Source: Alphaproteobacteria bacterium (GTDB lineage Bacteria; Pseudomonadota; Alphaproteobacteria; Caulobacterales; Parvularculaceae). From it: a stretch of 64,000 bases of DNA. The first letter of the stretch is position 1, and every line of letters begins with the position of its first letter. The position numbers and the translations under genes were made by a program. The DNA lies in assembly GCA_016125455.1 (NCBI GenBank), contig WGLS01000001.1, positions 558,001 through 622,000 of the forward strand. The letters are read 5' to 3'. The notes under the pieces were generated by a model that had not been told where the DNA came from, ran no database searches, and was given only the letters and a program-made list of their open reading frames with translations. Positions 54,753 to 62,353 of the stretch are shown here, in pieces.

Positions 54753-56456
54753 GTGGGGATCAATTTTACAAGCGGCAAAACCGAGCGCCCAATCGCGGGC
54801 CTCCAATCATTGTCGCCGAGCAGATCGGCGGTCATGCAGGCCAATGAAGGTGACGGAGGTCATGCGAAGACGGCTCATGGACGACGCCGGGCCAATCCGC
54901 CTGTCGGCCCCCATCCCGACTCGCTTGTCAAAATCTCCTTTTGGGAGAGATTCAACTTCTACCGCGACCTTCTATTCTGGCTGGACTACAAAAAGACGCT
55001 CTCGCAATTAAAGCCAACGACCTGGGTCCTCTGGCTGATTTTTGCGGCGGCTATTGGATTGTCGGCCCGATTTGTTGCAGCGATTGCTGGCGTATGGCCC
55101 CTTGACGGGGTGGCGGGCGAACCATTTGCCGTCAGCTTTGCCGATCGGCGCCCACGCCTGTTTTTCGCCTTTTCGGCAGTCGCGCTCGTTACCGCCTGGT
55201 ACAGTTTCTGGAAGGCGCAGTGGCGGGTTCGGCGCTGGCTGCTGCGCCAGAATGCAATCACCAACAGCAATTGGCCGCCGATCCAGCTGGACGGCGATCA
55301 TGCGGGCGAGATCGGGCAACAGGCGGTCGGATCGATCAAGCAACATTTTGCGGAACGCAAATGGCGTCGAATTGAGTCGCTCAACGCCGATAGAGAAACG
55401 CCGTACAGGGTCATCCTCGGCGCCGCGCTTGTGCCGTTTGGATATCCTCGGGCGCCGGAGGATGAGTTTGAACTACAGCAGGTGGATCATCCCGCCACTG
55501 ATAATCGACGATCCGATGCGCTTGATATCGTCGACGCCCTGGCGGCGGGCGTGTTGCGCCTGCTGGGGTCAAAGCCGCTCGCCCGGTTTTCGGCGCGAGG
55601 CGGCGCGCTGGTGGCAACCAACCGCTATTGGCGTCCGGATCGCCAGGAACTGCCGGATAATCCGCAAGGTGACATTTTTCTAAGGTTTCACCAGAGCACG
55701 GTCGAACGGACATTTCCGCCGATGCCCGACGGGGATTCGGTTTGCACCTACAAGACTTTCGTTGCAGTCAACAACTTCCGGCGAACATCGATTCTTCTAT
55801 TGAGGGTCAAGGACGTCGTGGAGCGTTTGAGAACAGATCCGGAAGTCATTGGCGTTTGGGGTCACGGAACCGGAGACGACCTCATCAAGAAGCTTGGCGA
55901 GCCGCATTTCACGAAAGAGGCGCCGCGGGTTGCATACTACCGACAGGCGGCCGCGGGATCAGCGATCGACGCTCCCATTTTGTTATTCGACAGTGACGAC
56001 GGCGAACCGATCATGTCTTTTGATCCGGGCCGCGTCTGGGACGGGAAATCGGATGCGACCCGAAGCCGTCATGCCGTCATGGCCCTTCGGGTCGCAATAC
56101 ACAACGCCAGCTGCGATAGCGCAATCGCCGTGACGCTGCGTAAGCAGGACGTCCTGGTTGTCGACAACCTTCGCATGCTGATCGGTCGCCGCGAAGACGA
56201 TCCGACCAGCATCCTGCCATGGCGGGATATGGTTGCAGCGGCGTGGCCGCCGCTCAGAGGCCGGTGGTTGCGACAATTGTATGGCTTCCTCACGCCTGAC
56301 GTCACGGCGATGCAAAATGAAATGCGCATTGACGCATCGACCCGCAGCGCGGAAAGCTGCGACCGCCATTCGGATTCAACGCGAGCGTCCGACCGTCGGA
56401 CGGAACCGGCCTCAAGTTCAGCAAATGAACGGCAAAGCGAGAATTTTGCGAATTGA
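54753..56456 (+). CDS. Membrane protein with a degenerate TauD/clavaminate-synthase-like domain
   Basis: A 567-residue protein. Two hydrophobic segments (about 92-113 and 135-152) anchor it in the membrane; the soluble remainder resembles the TauD/clavaminate-synthase-like 2OG oxygenases: FLRFHQSTVERTFPPMPD (309-326) aligns with the HxD/E loop, and VLVVDNLRMLIGRR (467-480) plus RWLRQLYG (504-511) align with the second-His loop and 2OG-binding Arg. But the acid of HxD/E is replaced (H313-Q-S315) and the distal His is Ile (I477), so iron binding looks lost. GTG at 54753 has AAGG before it. The C-terminal 55 residues are polar and disordered. It is divergent from groES; the CIRCE lies between the genes. 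Confidence 0.6.
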   Translation: MGINFTSGKTERPIAGLQSLSPSRSAVMQANEGDGGHAKTAHGRRRANPPVGPHPDSLVKISFWERFNFYRDLLFWLDYKKTLSQLKPTTWVLWLIFAAAIGLSARFVAAIAGVWPLDGVAGEPFAVSFADRRPRLFFAFSAVALVTAWYSFWKAQWRVRRWLLRQNAITNSNWPPIQLDGDHAGEIGQQAVGSIKQHFAERKWRRIESLNADRETPYRVILGAALVPFGYPRAPEDEFELQQVDHPATDNRRSDALDIVDALAAGVLRLLGSKPLARFSARGGALVATNRYWRPDRQELPDNPQGDIFLRFHQSTVERTFPPMPDGDSVCTYKTFVAVNNFRRTSILLLRVKDVVERLRTDPEVIGVWGHGTGDDLIKKLGEPHFTKEAPRVAYYRQAAAGSAIDAPILLFDSDDGEPIMSFDPGRVWDGKSDATRSRHAVMALRVAIHNASCDSAIAVTLRKQDVLVVDNLRMLIGRREDDPTSILPWRDMVAAAWPPLRGRWLRQLYGFLTPDVTAMQNEMRIDASTRSAESCDRHSDSTRASDRRTEPASSSANERQSENFAN

Positions 56457-56546
56457 AGCCGTCAGGCTAAAATCTGCCTGAATTTTCACGTCATTCCGTC
56501 ACCAAACCGGGCTATAGGCCGGCGAAGCACGAGAAGGAGCATTTTC

Positions 56547-57212
56547 ATGCGCAAGGTTATTCTGATCAGCCTGACCGCCGTTGTTGCAGCGGCCGGCTGT
56601 TCCACCAACCCGTACACCGGCCAGGAGCGGCCGAGTCGCGTCGTCACGAGCGGCGCCGGCGGCGCTGCAGCCGGCGCGGCGGCCGGCGCGATTGGCGGCG
56701 CAATTGCGGGGCGCCCGGGCAAAGGGGCCGCGATCGGCGCGGCGGTTGGCGCGGCGGCGGGCGTTGGCATCGGCGTTTATCAGGAACGCCAGATCGCCAA
56801 ATTGCGCGAACAACTGCAGGGAACGGGCGTTTCGGTCACCAAGGATGGCGACAACATCTATCTGAACATGCCTTCCGATGTGACGTTCAACGTCAATCAG
56901 TCGGATATCCGGCCAAGCTTTTACGACGTGCTCAACTCGGTCGCGCTGGTCCTGAAAGAGTACGACAGGACGACCGTCAGCGTGAATGGCCACGCCGATT
57001 CGACAGGCTCTGACGCTTACAACCAGACCCTGTCCGAGAAGCGCGCTTTATCAGTGTCGCAGTACCTCGCCTCGCAGGGCGTCGCTGGCCAGCGGCTGCG
57101 CGCCGTCGGCTATGGCGAAACCCGCCCGATCGCCGACAATGCGACAGCATCGGGACGCTCTGCCAATCGTCGGGTAGAAGTCATCATCGATCCGGTTGAG
57201 AGCCAGTTCTGA
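56547..57212 (+). CDS. OmpA-family peptidoglycan-binding lipoprotein with glycine zipper
   Basis: A 221-residue lipoprotein (lipobox AAAGC, Cys about 18). Residues 35-75 are a glycine-zipper-type membrane segment (AGGAAAGAAAGAIGGAIAG), as in the YiaD/OmpA group, and residues 105-215 form the OmpA peptidoglycan-binding domain (VNGHADSTGSDAYNQTLSEK, RAVGYGETRPIADN). It ties the outer membrane to murein. GAAGGAG precedes the ATG. A terminator follows at 57248. Confidence 0.94.
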   Translation: MRKVILISLTAVVAAAGCSTNPYTGQERPSRVVTSGAGGAAAGAAAGAIGGAIAGRPGKGAAIGAAVGAAAGVGIGVYQERQIAKLREQLQGTGVSVTKDGDNIYLNMPSDVTFNVNQSDIRPSFYDVLNSVALVLKEYDRTTVSVNGHADSTGSDAYNQTLSEKRALSVSQYLASQGVAGQRLRAVGYGETRPIADNATASGRSANRRVEVIIDPVESQF

Positions 57213-57247
57213 TCCTCGCGAATTTTTTGCGAATTCAACATTTGTTG

Positions 57248-57279
57248 AACCCGCTGGCGTTCTTGCGCCAGCGGGTTTT
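57248..57279 (+). terminator. Rho-independent terminator after the OmpA lipoprotein
   Basis: A perfect 12-bp stem (57248-57259 with 57266-57277), loop TTCTTG, then TTTTC. It lies 35 bases after the stop codon. Confidence 0.88.
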
Positions 57280-57288
57280 CGCAATTGC

Positions 57289-57314
57289 GCCGCCTTACGC
57301 ATTCGTAAGGCGGC
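57289..57314. other. Second perfect hairpin, unknown role
   Basis: An 11-bp perfect stem (57289-57299 with 57304-57314) with loop CATT, ten bases after the preceding terminator and about 108 bases before the EAL gene. It lacks a T-tract, so a processing, stability or leader function is possible. Confidence 0.5.
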
Positions 57315-57421
57315 AGCGCGGCCAGATCGTTAAATGGCTGGCAACTTCGCGTCACTAATCGTTAGGGCAACGGGGGCGGGGGCGACCAGGGCGTCGCTCA
57401 CTCCGGGCGAAAGGCGGCGCT

Positions 57422-58300
57422 ATGACGACTGCGGAACACGCTCCGACGCTTCGGGCGTTCGACGACGCCGAGGAAGCCTTCGGGGATTTCGAACTCGGTT
57501 GCGCAACTGTTGACTTTGGCGTTCTGACGCGGGTGAAGGAAGCAATCGCCGCCGGTCGGATCGACCTGTACCTCCAGCCGATTGTCGCCTTGCCGTCGAC
57601 ACAGCCGAAGTTTTTCGAGGCGTTTTCTCGACTCCGTGATGCAGAGGGAGCCGTACTCGCCCCTGTTAGCTATATCGAGGCTGCTGAACGCGCCCACCGG
57701 ATCGGCGTGATCGACAACCTGATCCTGACGCGTTGCATTGACGCCATCCGTCGTCGCGGCCGGATCGATCCCGATCTCACGGTCTTCTGCAACATCTCGC
57801 CGGCCACGCTTTTTGACTCCGAGTTCTTTGATCAGTTCACAGCCTATCTGGAGTCGCACGACGACCTCGCCAGTCGCCTGGTATTCGAGTTTACGCTGCC
57901 GTCAATCCATATGATGCACCCAAGGGTGGAGCGGAACATCGAAGAAATCGCCGAACGGGGCTTCGCGTTTTCGGTCGATCACGTCCACTCGTTTGATTTC
58001 GATTGGGATAGCCTCAGGGCCCGGAATTTTCGTTATGTGAAAATGAGTCGGCGCATGCTCTACGGCGCCCGTTCCTCGCGGCCGTCCCGCGAGCGCCTGG
58101 CGGAGCTGCGCGACATGCGGAACCGACTGGCCGATTCAGGCATCGAAGTAATCGCCGAGAAAATTGAACTTGCGGGCGATCTGGCCGCCATCCAGTCGAG
58201 CGGCATCCGCTATGCTCAAGGGCACTTCTTCGGGGCGCCACGCCCCGCTGACTTCTACCTGCACGAACTGACCGCCGTCGGCGCAACGCCAGGTTCCTGA
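57422..58300 (+). CDS. Degenerate EAL-domain (TipF-like) c-di-GMP protein
   Basis: A 292-residue EAL-fold protein (from about 35 to 285). The EALxR signature is EAFSRL (66-71), NIS (124-126) is kept, but the DDFGTG catalytic loop is VDHVHSF (185-191) and the ETE-type Glu is replaced in FEFTLPS (155-161). These losses predict no phosphodiesterase activity; the protein may bind c-di-GMP or a partner, like Caulobacter TipF, which works in polar flagellum placement. Unlike TipF there is no membrane anchor. No GGDEF domain is present. Confidence 0.8.
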   Translation: MTTAEHAPTLRAFDDAEEAFGDFELGCATVDFGVLTRVKEAIAAGRIDLYLQPIVALPSTQPKFFEAFSRLRDAEGAVLAPVSYIEAAERAHRIGVIDNLILTRCIDAIRRRGRIDPDLTVFCNISPATLFDSEFFDQFTAYLESHDDLASRLVFEFTLPSIHMMHPRVERNIEEIAERGFAFSVDHVHSFDFDWDSLRARNFRYVKMSRRMLYGARSSRPSRERLAELRDMRNRLADSGIEVIAEKIELAGDLAAIQSSGIRYAQGHFFGAPRPADFYLHELTAVGATPGS

Positions 58301-58357
58301 GCCGGCCCGGCGCGATCGCGGTTGACGCCGTTCGTCAGCCCGGCATACCGAACGGCT

Positions 58358-59266
58358 ATGTCGAAAACGCCGTTTATCGAAAACCTCTCGGCCGTCGCGG
58401 ACAGGTACGACGCCCTTCTGTGCGATGCTTGGGGCGTCATCCACGATGGTCGAAACGTCTTCCCTGATGTCGCAGAGGCTCTCCGCCGCTTTCGGCATGA
58501 CCGCGGGCCGGTCATAATTCTCACCAACGCGCCGAAGCCAGCGCACATAATTGGCCCGCAGCTCGACGGCCTCGGCCTTGCGCGTGACTGCTATGACGCG
58601 ATTGTCACGTCCGGTGAAGCGACGCGCGCCGAAATCGAGAACCGCCGCGGCATGTCGGCCTTTCGCATCGGCTGGGACAGCGATTTGATCCTTTACGAGG
58701 GGCTCGACGTCAGGTTCGCTGAGCTCGATAAGGCCGAATTCATTGTGTGCACCGGCCTCAGCGATGTGTTTGGCTTCGATCCTGTCGCCTATCGATCGCT
58801 TCTCGCAAAGGCCGCTGTAGCCGGCAAGGAAATGATTTGCGCCAATCCGGATCTCGTCGTTCGGTGGAAAGGTGACCTGATCTATTGCGCCGGAGCAGTG
58901 GCCCGCGAGTACGAGGCGCTCGGCGGCCCGGTCATCTATGCCGGGAAGCCCTATCCGGCCGTATACGACCTATCATTTCGGCTAATTGAACGGGCGATTT
59001 GCGAACCTGACGGCCCGGTTGGCGACCCGGTTGGCGATGAGGGGAGCGACTCAGGAGGCCCCGCCGTATCCGCCAAACGGGTCCTGGCGATTGGCGATGG
59101 CGCGGGGACGGATATTCTCGGCGCCAATCGCTATGGCGTTGACGCAATCTACGTTACAGGCGACGGGGGCGTCCATCAGGGCGGCGACGATGCAGGGGCG
59201 ATTGACGCCGCATTGGCGGAAGCGGGCGCAACAGCAATGGCCGCCATGCGGAGACTGAAATGGTAA
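58358..59266 (+). CDS. HAD-IIA hydrolase (TIGR01459-like)
   Basis: A 302-residue haloacid-dehalogenase fold protein of the HAD-IIA group. Motif I is LLCDAWGVIHDG (nucleophile D23; the second Asp of DxD is Trp, as usual in the TIGR01459 group), motif II GPVIILTNAP, motif III Lys in YAGKPYPAVYD, motif IV IGDGAGTDILGANRYG. It probably dephosphorylates a small sugar or nucleotide phosphate. ATG at 58358 has a weak ribosome binding site. It overlaps ribF by seven bases. Confidence 0.88.
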   Translation: MSKTPFIENLSAVADRYDALLCDAWGVIHDGRNVFPDVAEALRRFRHDRGPVIILTNAPKPAHIIGPQLDGLGLARDCYDAIVTSGEATRAEIENRRGMSAFRIGWDSDLILYEGLDVRFAELDKAEFIVCTGLSDVFGFDPVAYRSLLAKAAVAGKEMICANPDLVVRWKGDLIYCAGAVAREYEALGGPVIYAGKPYPAVYDLSFRLIERAICEPDGPVGDPVGDEGSDSGGPAVSAKRVLAIGDGAGTDILGANRYGVDAIYVTGDGGVHQGGDDAGAIDAALAEAGATAMAAMRRLKW

Positions 59267-60189
59267 CCGACGACGCAAGCGGAATGGTCGCGGCACTCGG
59301 CAATTTCGACGGCGTCCATCTTGGTCACCGCGTACTGATTTCGGCGGCTGCAAGAGTCGCCGCCGCGCACGGCTCGGCCCCCGCCGTCGTCGTTTTCGAT
59401 CCGCATCCACGACGCTATTTCAGGCCAAATGACCCGCCATTTCTGATCACTGCGCCGGACGATCGCGATGCACTGCTTCGCGAAGCGGGGGCTGCAGCCG
59501 TCGTCCGTTTGCGGTTCAATGATGCGCTTGCATCCCTTTCGCCAGAAGACTTCGTTCAGCACGTCCTTCGCGACCAGCTTCGACTCGCCGGCGCGGTTAC
59601 TGGCGCTGATTTCCGCTTCGGACGTGGCAGGGCCGGCGATGTGGACGACCTTGCGCGCCTTTGCGCGGACGTCGGCCTCGATTTTGCGGCGATCGATCCG
59701 CTCAGGGATGAAACGGAGGCGCATGGCCTGAAAATCGGCTCAAGCGGGGTCCGCGCCGCGATCGCCGCCGGCGAATTGGATCGAGCGACGGCAATGCTTG
59801 GCCGGCGCTGGTCGGTAGCCGGCATTGTTCGGGAAGGCAGGCGGCTTGGCCGAACGATAGGATTTCCAACAGCCAACCTGATTCTGGGCGATCTGATTTC
59901 GCCCGCTTTTGGCGTCTATGCGGTCCTCGTCGCAATTGACGGCAGGAACGGCGCGCGTGCTGGCGCCGTCGCGAATTTTGGCGTCAGGCCGACGTTGGGC
60001 GGCGACGCGACCCCTCTACTGGAGGTCCACCTGTTCGATTTCGACGCAGACATTTACGGGGCAAAGCTTCGGGTGGAGTTTGTCGCCTTCATTCGTGGCG
60101 AGCGAAAATTCGCCGACGTCGAAGCGCTTAGGTCACAGATCGCCCTTGATGCAGACGCGGCGCGCCGCATCCTGCGCGACGGGGCCTAG
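59260..60189 (+). CDS. ribF: Bifunctional riboflavin kinase/FAD synthetase RibF
   Basis: A 309-residue enzyme that makes FMN and FAD. The N-terminal FAD-synthetase domain has GNFDGVHLGHRVLI (about 14-27) and VVFDPHPRRYF; the C-terminal flavokinase domain has GRTIGFPTANL (about 196-206) with the PTAN motif and GVYAVLV. Length is normal. The start overlaps the HAD gene stop. It converges on the DUF2799-like gene with four bases of overlap. Confidence 0.96.
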   Translation: MVTDDASGMVAALGNFDGVHLGHRVLISAAARVAAAHGSAPAVVVFDPHPRRYFRPNDPPFLITAPDDRDALLREAGAAAVVRLRFNDALASLSPEDFVQHVLRDQLRLAGAVTGADFRFGRGRAGDVDDLARLCADVGLDFAAIDPLRDETEAHGLKIGSSGVRAAIAAGELDRATAMLGRRWSVAGIVREGRRLGRTIGFPTANLILGDLISPAFGVYAVLVAIDGRNGARAGAVANFGVRPTLGGDATPLLEVHLFDFDADIYGAKLRVEFVAFIRGERKFADVEALRSQIALDADAARRILRDGA

Positions 60190-60851
60190 TCGTCAGTCGC
60201 AATCATCCCGTTTGCCGCAAGGGCTTCGCGGTACTCTTGCAACGCCCTGTCTGCCTCTTCGGCCGCCGCCTCGAGCTTCGGGATCATCTCATCGAGCCGC
60301 TGGACTTCGCTGCGGTGATACTCGACGTCGCGATGCGCTACGGCAATGTCCGGCCCGGCGGCAAACGTATCCCGAAGGCGCGACAAGGCGTCGTTCAGGC
60401 TGAAAGCGTTGCGATCCCGATCTTTTTTCGCCTGGCTTATATCGCGGCGTGCGTCCTTCGCCTGGGTTTCGAGGCGACGGAGCCGGTCGCCCATTTCGAA
60501 GGCCACTAGGAAGGCCACTTCCGCATCGGCCGGGCAGACCTTCTCGTAGCTGTCATGGTCGAGACCGGCGTGAAACCCGCCTTTTGGGGTGCAATACATT
60601 GCGAGGCCGGCGTCATAACCGTTGCGGTAGGCTTCCTCGTCAACCGGCAGGCCCCTGTCCTCGCAGGCGTCGGCCATGTTCTTGAAACTGCGGTCCTTGT
60701 CGCCGCCGCGGCCGTCTTCCCTGCCAAGCGCGAAGAAATCCGCTGTCGAACACGCGACATCCTTGGGGCTATTGGCGCAGCTGGCCAGCGCCCCGAGTCC
60801 GACGGCAGCCGCCATCGCCGGCGCAACTCTGAGTTTCAGCGGCCAAAACAT
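60186..60851 (-). CDS. DUF2799-like lipoprotein
   Basis: A 221-residue lipoprotein: signal ending LGALASC (Cys about 25), then the DUF2799 pattern of repeated Cys and DF/YxxG words: CSTADFFALGREDGRGG, ACEDRGLPVDEEAYRNGYDAG, LAMYCTPKGGFHAGLDHDSYEKVCPAD. The last 75 residues form a coiled-coil (LRRLETQAKDARRDISQAKKD). The family is of unknown function. ATG at 60851 was chosen because the signal peptide follows; longer starts lie in a region of low coding character. Confidence 0.82.
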   Translation of the reverse strand: MFWPLKLRVAPAMAAAVGLGALASCANSPKDVACSTADFFALGREDGRGGDKDRSFKNMADACEDRGLPVDEEAYRNGYDAGLAMYCTPKGGFHAGLDHDSYEKVCPADAEVAFLVAFEMGDRLRRLETQAKDARRDISQAKKDRDRNAFSLNDALSRLRDTFAAGPDIAVAHRDVEYHRSEVQRLDEMIPKLEAAAEEADRALQEYREALAANGMIATDD

Positions 60852-60983
60852 GGAAGCAGCATGGCGTCCGATTCCCGCGTTTGGCAAGCAGAAGCTTGCC
60901 ACTGCAAGTCCAGGACGAGCGCCACAAAGTCGCCAATCTTGCATCGGATAAATCACGCGTGAATGTTCAGAAAGGCGACCGAC

Positions 60984-62069
60984 ATGGTTGGCGTATTGAA
61001 TGTCTTTGGCTTTTCCACATGGCCGACGCTCAGATCCGTCCTGGTGCGCGGGGCCGCCATCGGCGCGTTGAGCTGCGCGACGCTCGCCGCGGCCCTTTTC
61101 GCCCCGACGCCTGCCGCCGCCGGCCCCGGCTACGTTAACGTCCAGGTCGGCCATGGATTTCGCCACTATCCGAGAGCCGGCTATTACGCGCCGCGGTACC
61201 GGGCTGGGTACCGCTACGGCAGGCACTACGGTCCGCGGCGCTTTCGCGGTCACTACCGTCGAGGCGGCATTGGCCCGGCCGAAGCGTTCGGCATCACCGC
61301 CGGGATAATCGGCGGCGCAATCCTTCTCGATCGCGCGTTTGACGACCGTTACCGGACCGTTGATCGCGAAGTCGTCTACCTGCCCCGGTATCCGGCGGAC
61401 TACGACGCCTGGGGTGACGCCCCGCGCGACCTGCGGCCCGATTACCGACGCCCGGGCGACACGTTTGAGCCGGGGGTTCGCTTTGACCGGGATGATGACG
61501 ACCGGGATGATGGGTGGGACGACGATGGCCTGGAGGATGACCGGGACGATGACGACCGCCGCGAAGAAAACCTGGATGACGCACGGCGGCGCCTGGAGGC
61601 CGAGCGCCGGGCGTTCGAAGACGAGCGAGCGCGCTTCGAGGAAGAGCGTAGGCGGTACCTGGAAGACCGCGATTTCCGCGACAGGGACGACGATCCGGCC
61701 TTCGACGACGACGACTTCGAGCCGGAAGATCTCCGGCCCTCGCCAATCCGGCCGATCCCCGATCGCGAGGCAGGCGGCCGGGCGCTCGACGACGATCCCC
61801 TTGATGAGGAATTGCTCGGCGCGCCTGACGTGCCGGCCCAGCGGATTGCATTCGGCGAATGCGCCGCCGAAGTCCGTTCGCTCGCCGGGGCGCAGGGCCT
61901 GATTGTCTCGCTTCCGGCCACGCCGACCGAGGCCCCTGCGGATTTGGGCGGCGGCGTCGTCCGCCTCAGCGCGGCGTTCACCGCGGCAGGAGAGGATGGC
62001 TATGACTACCGGCGCCTCATGATCTGCGACGTCGACGCACGAGGAGTTAAGCGTCTCGAGGTTGTGTGA
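60984..62069 (+). CDS. Exported Asp/Arg-rich protein with coiled coil
   Basis: A 361-residue exported protein: signal peptide (about 15-46, ending TPAAA), a Tyr/Arg/Gly/His-rich stretch (RHYPRAGYYAPRYRAGYRYG), a helix (GITAGIIGGAILLDRAF), an extremely acidic/basic run (DRDDDDRDDGWDDDGLED), a charged coiled coil (DARRRLEAERRAFEDERARF) and a C-terminal domain ending VDARGVKRLEVV. It resembles alphaproteobacterial RcnB/glycine-zipper-like proteins only loosely. The C-terminal 70 residues look folded. Start at 60984 has AAAGG; ATG at 60963 is also open. Confidence 0.72.
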   Translation: MVGVLNVFGFSTWPTLRSVLVRGAAIGALSCATLAAALFAPTPAAAGPGYVNVQVGHGFRHYPRAGYYAPRYRAGYRYGRHYGPRRFRGHYRRGGIGPAEAFGITAGIIGGAILLDRAFDDRYRTVDREVVYLPRYPADYDAWGDAPRDLRPDYRRPGDTFEPGVRFDRDDDDRDDGWDDDGLEDDRDDDDRREENLDDARRRLEAERRAFEDERARFEEERRRYLEDRDFRDRDDDPAFDDDDFEPEDLRPSPIRPIPDREAGGRALDDDPLDEELLGAPDVPAQRIAFGECAAEVRSLAGAQGLIVSLPATPTEAPADLGGGVVRLSAAFTAAGEDGYDYRRLMICDVDARGVKRLEVV

Positions 62070-62353
62070 TCTACGCGACCAAGCAGGATGATGACGGCGG
62101 GCGATGACGGCGCGGCGTTTGCCTGATACGACGTTTGAATGTCGGTCTTGACGCTCGTTATCGCGCAGGATGCGCGCCTTGCGTCGGTCGGGCGAATTAG
62201 CCGCCCGGCCTGACGGTCGCCGTCGCCGCTAGCCTGCGGCTTGACGCGCGCCGCGGGACCGGGTTTCACCTTCGCCCCAGCGATCGCTGAAAGTTGTCAC
62301 CCACCGGCTGCGCCATCCATGAGGCGGCCGCCGGAAAATTGCGGGAAATCCGA
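62070..62353. other. Intergenic region before ileS, no feature seen
   Basis: About 284 bases between the Asp/Arg-rich gene and ileS. No frame with a ribosome binding site, hairpin with T-run or recognised operator was found; the ileS promoter must lie here. Confidence 0.5.
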
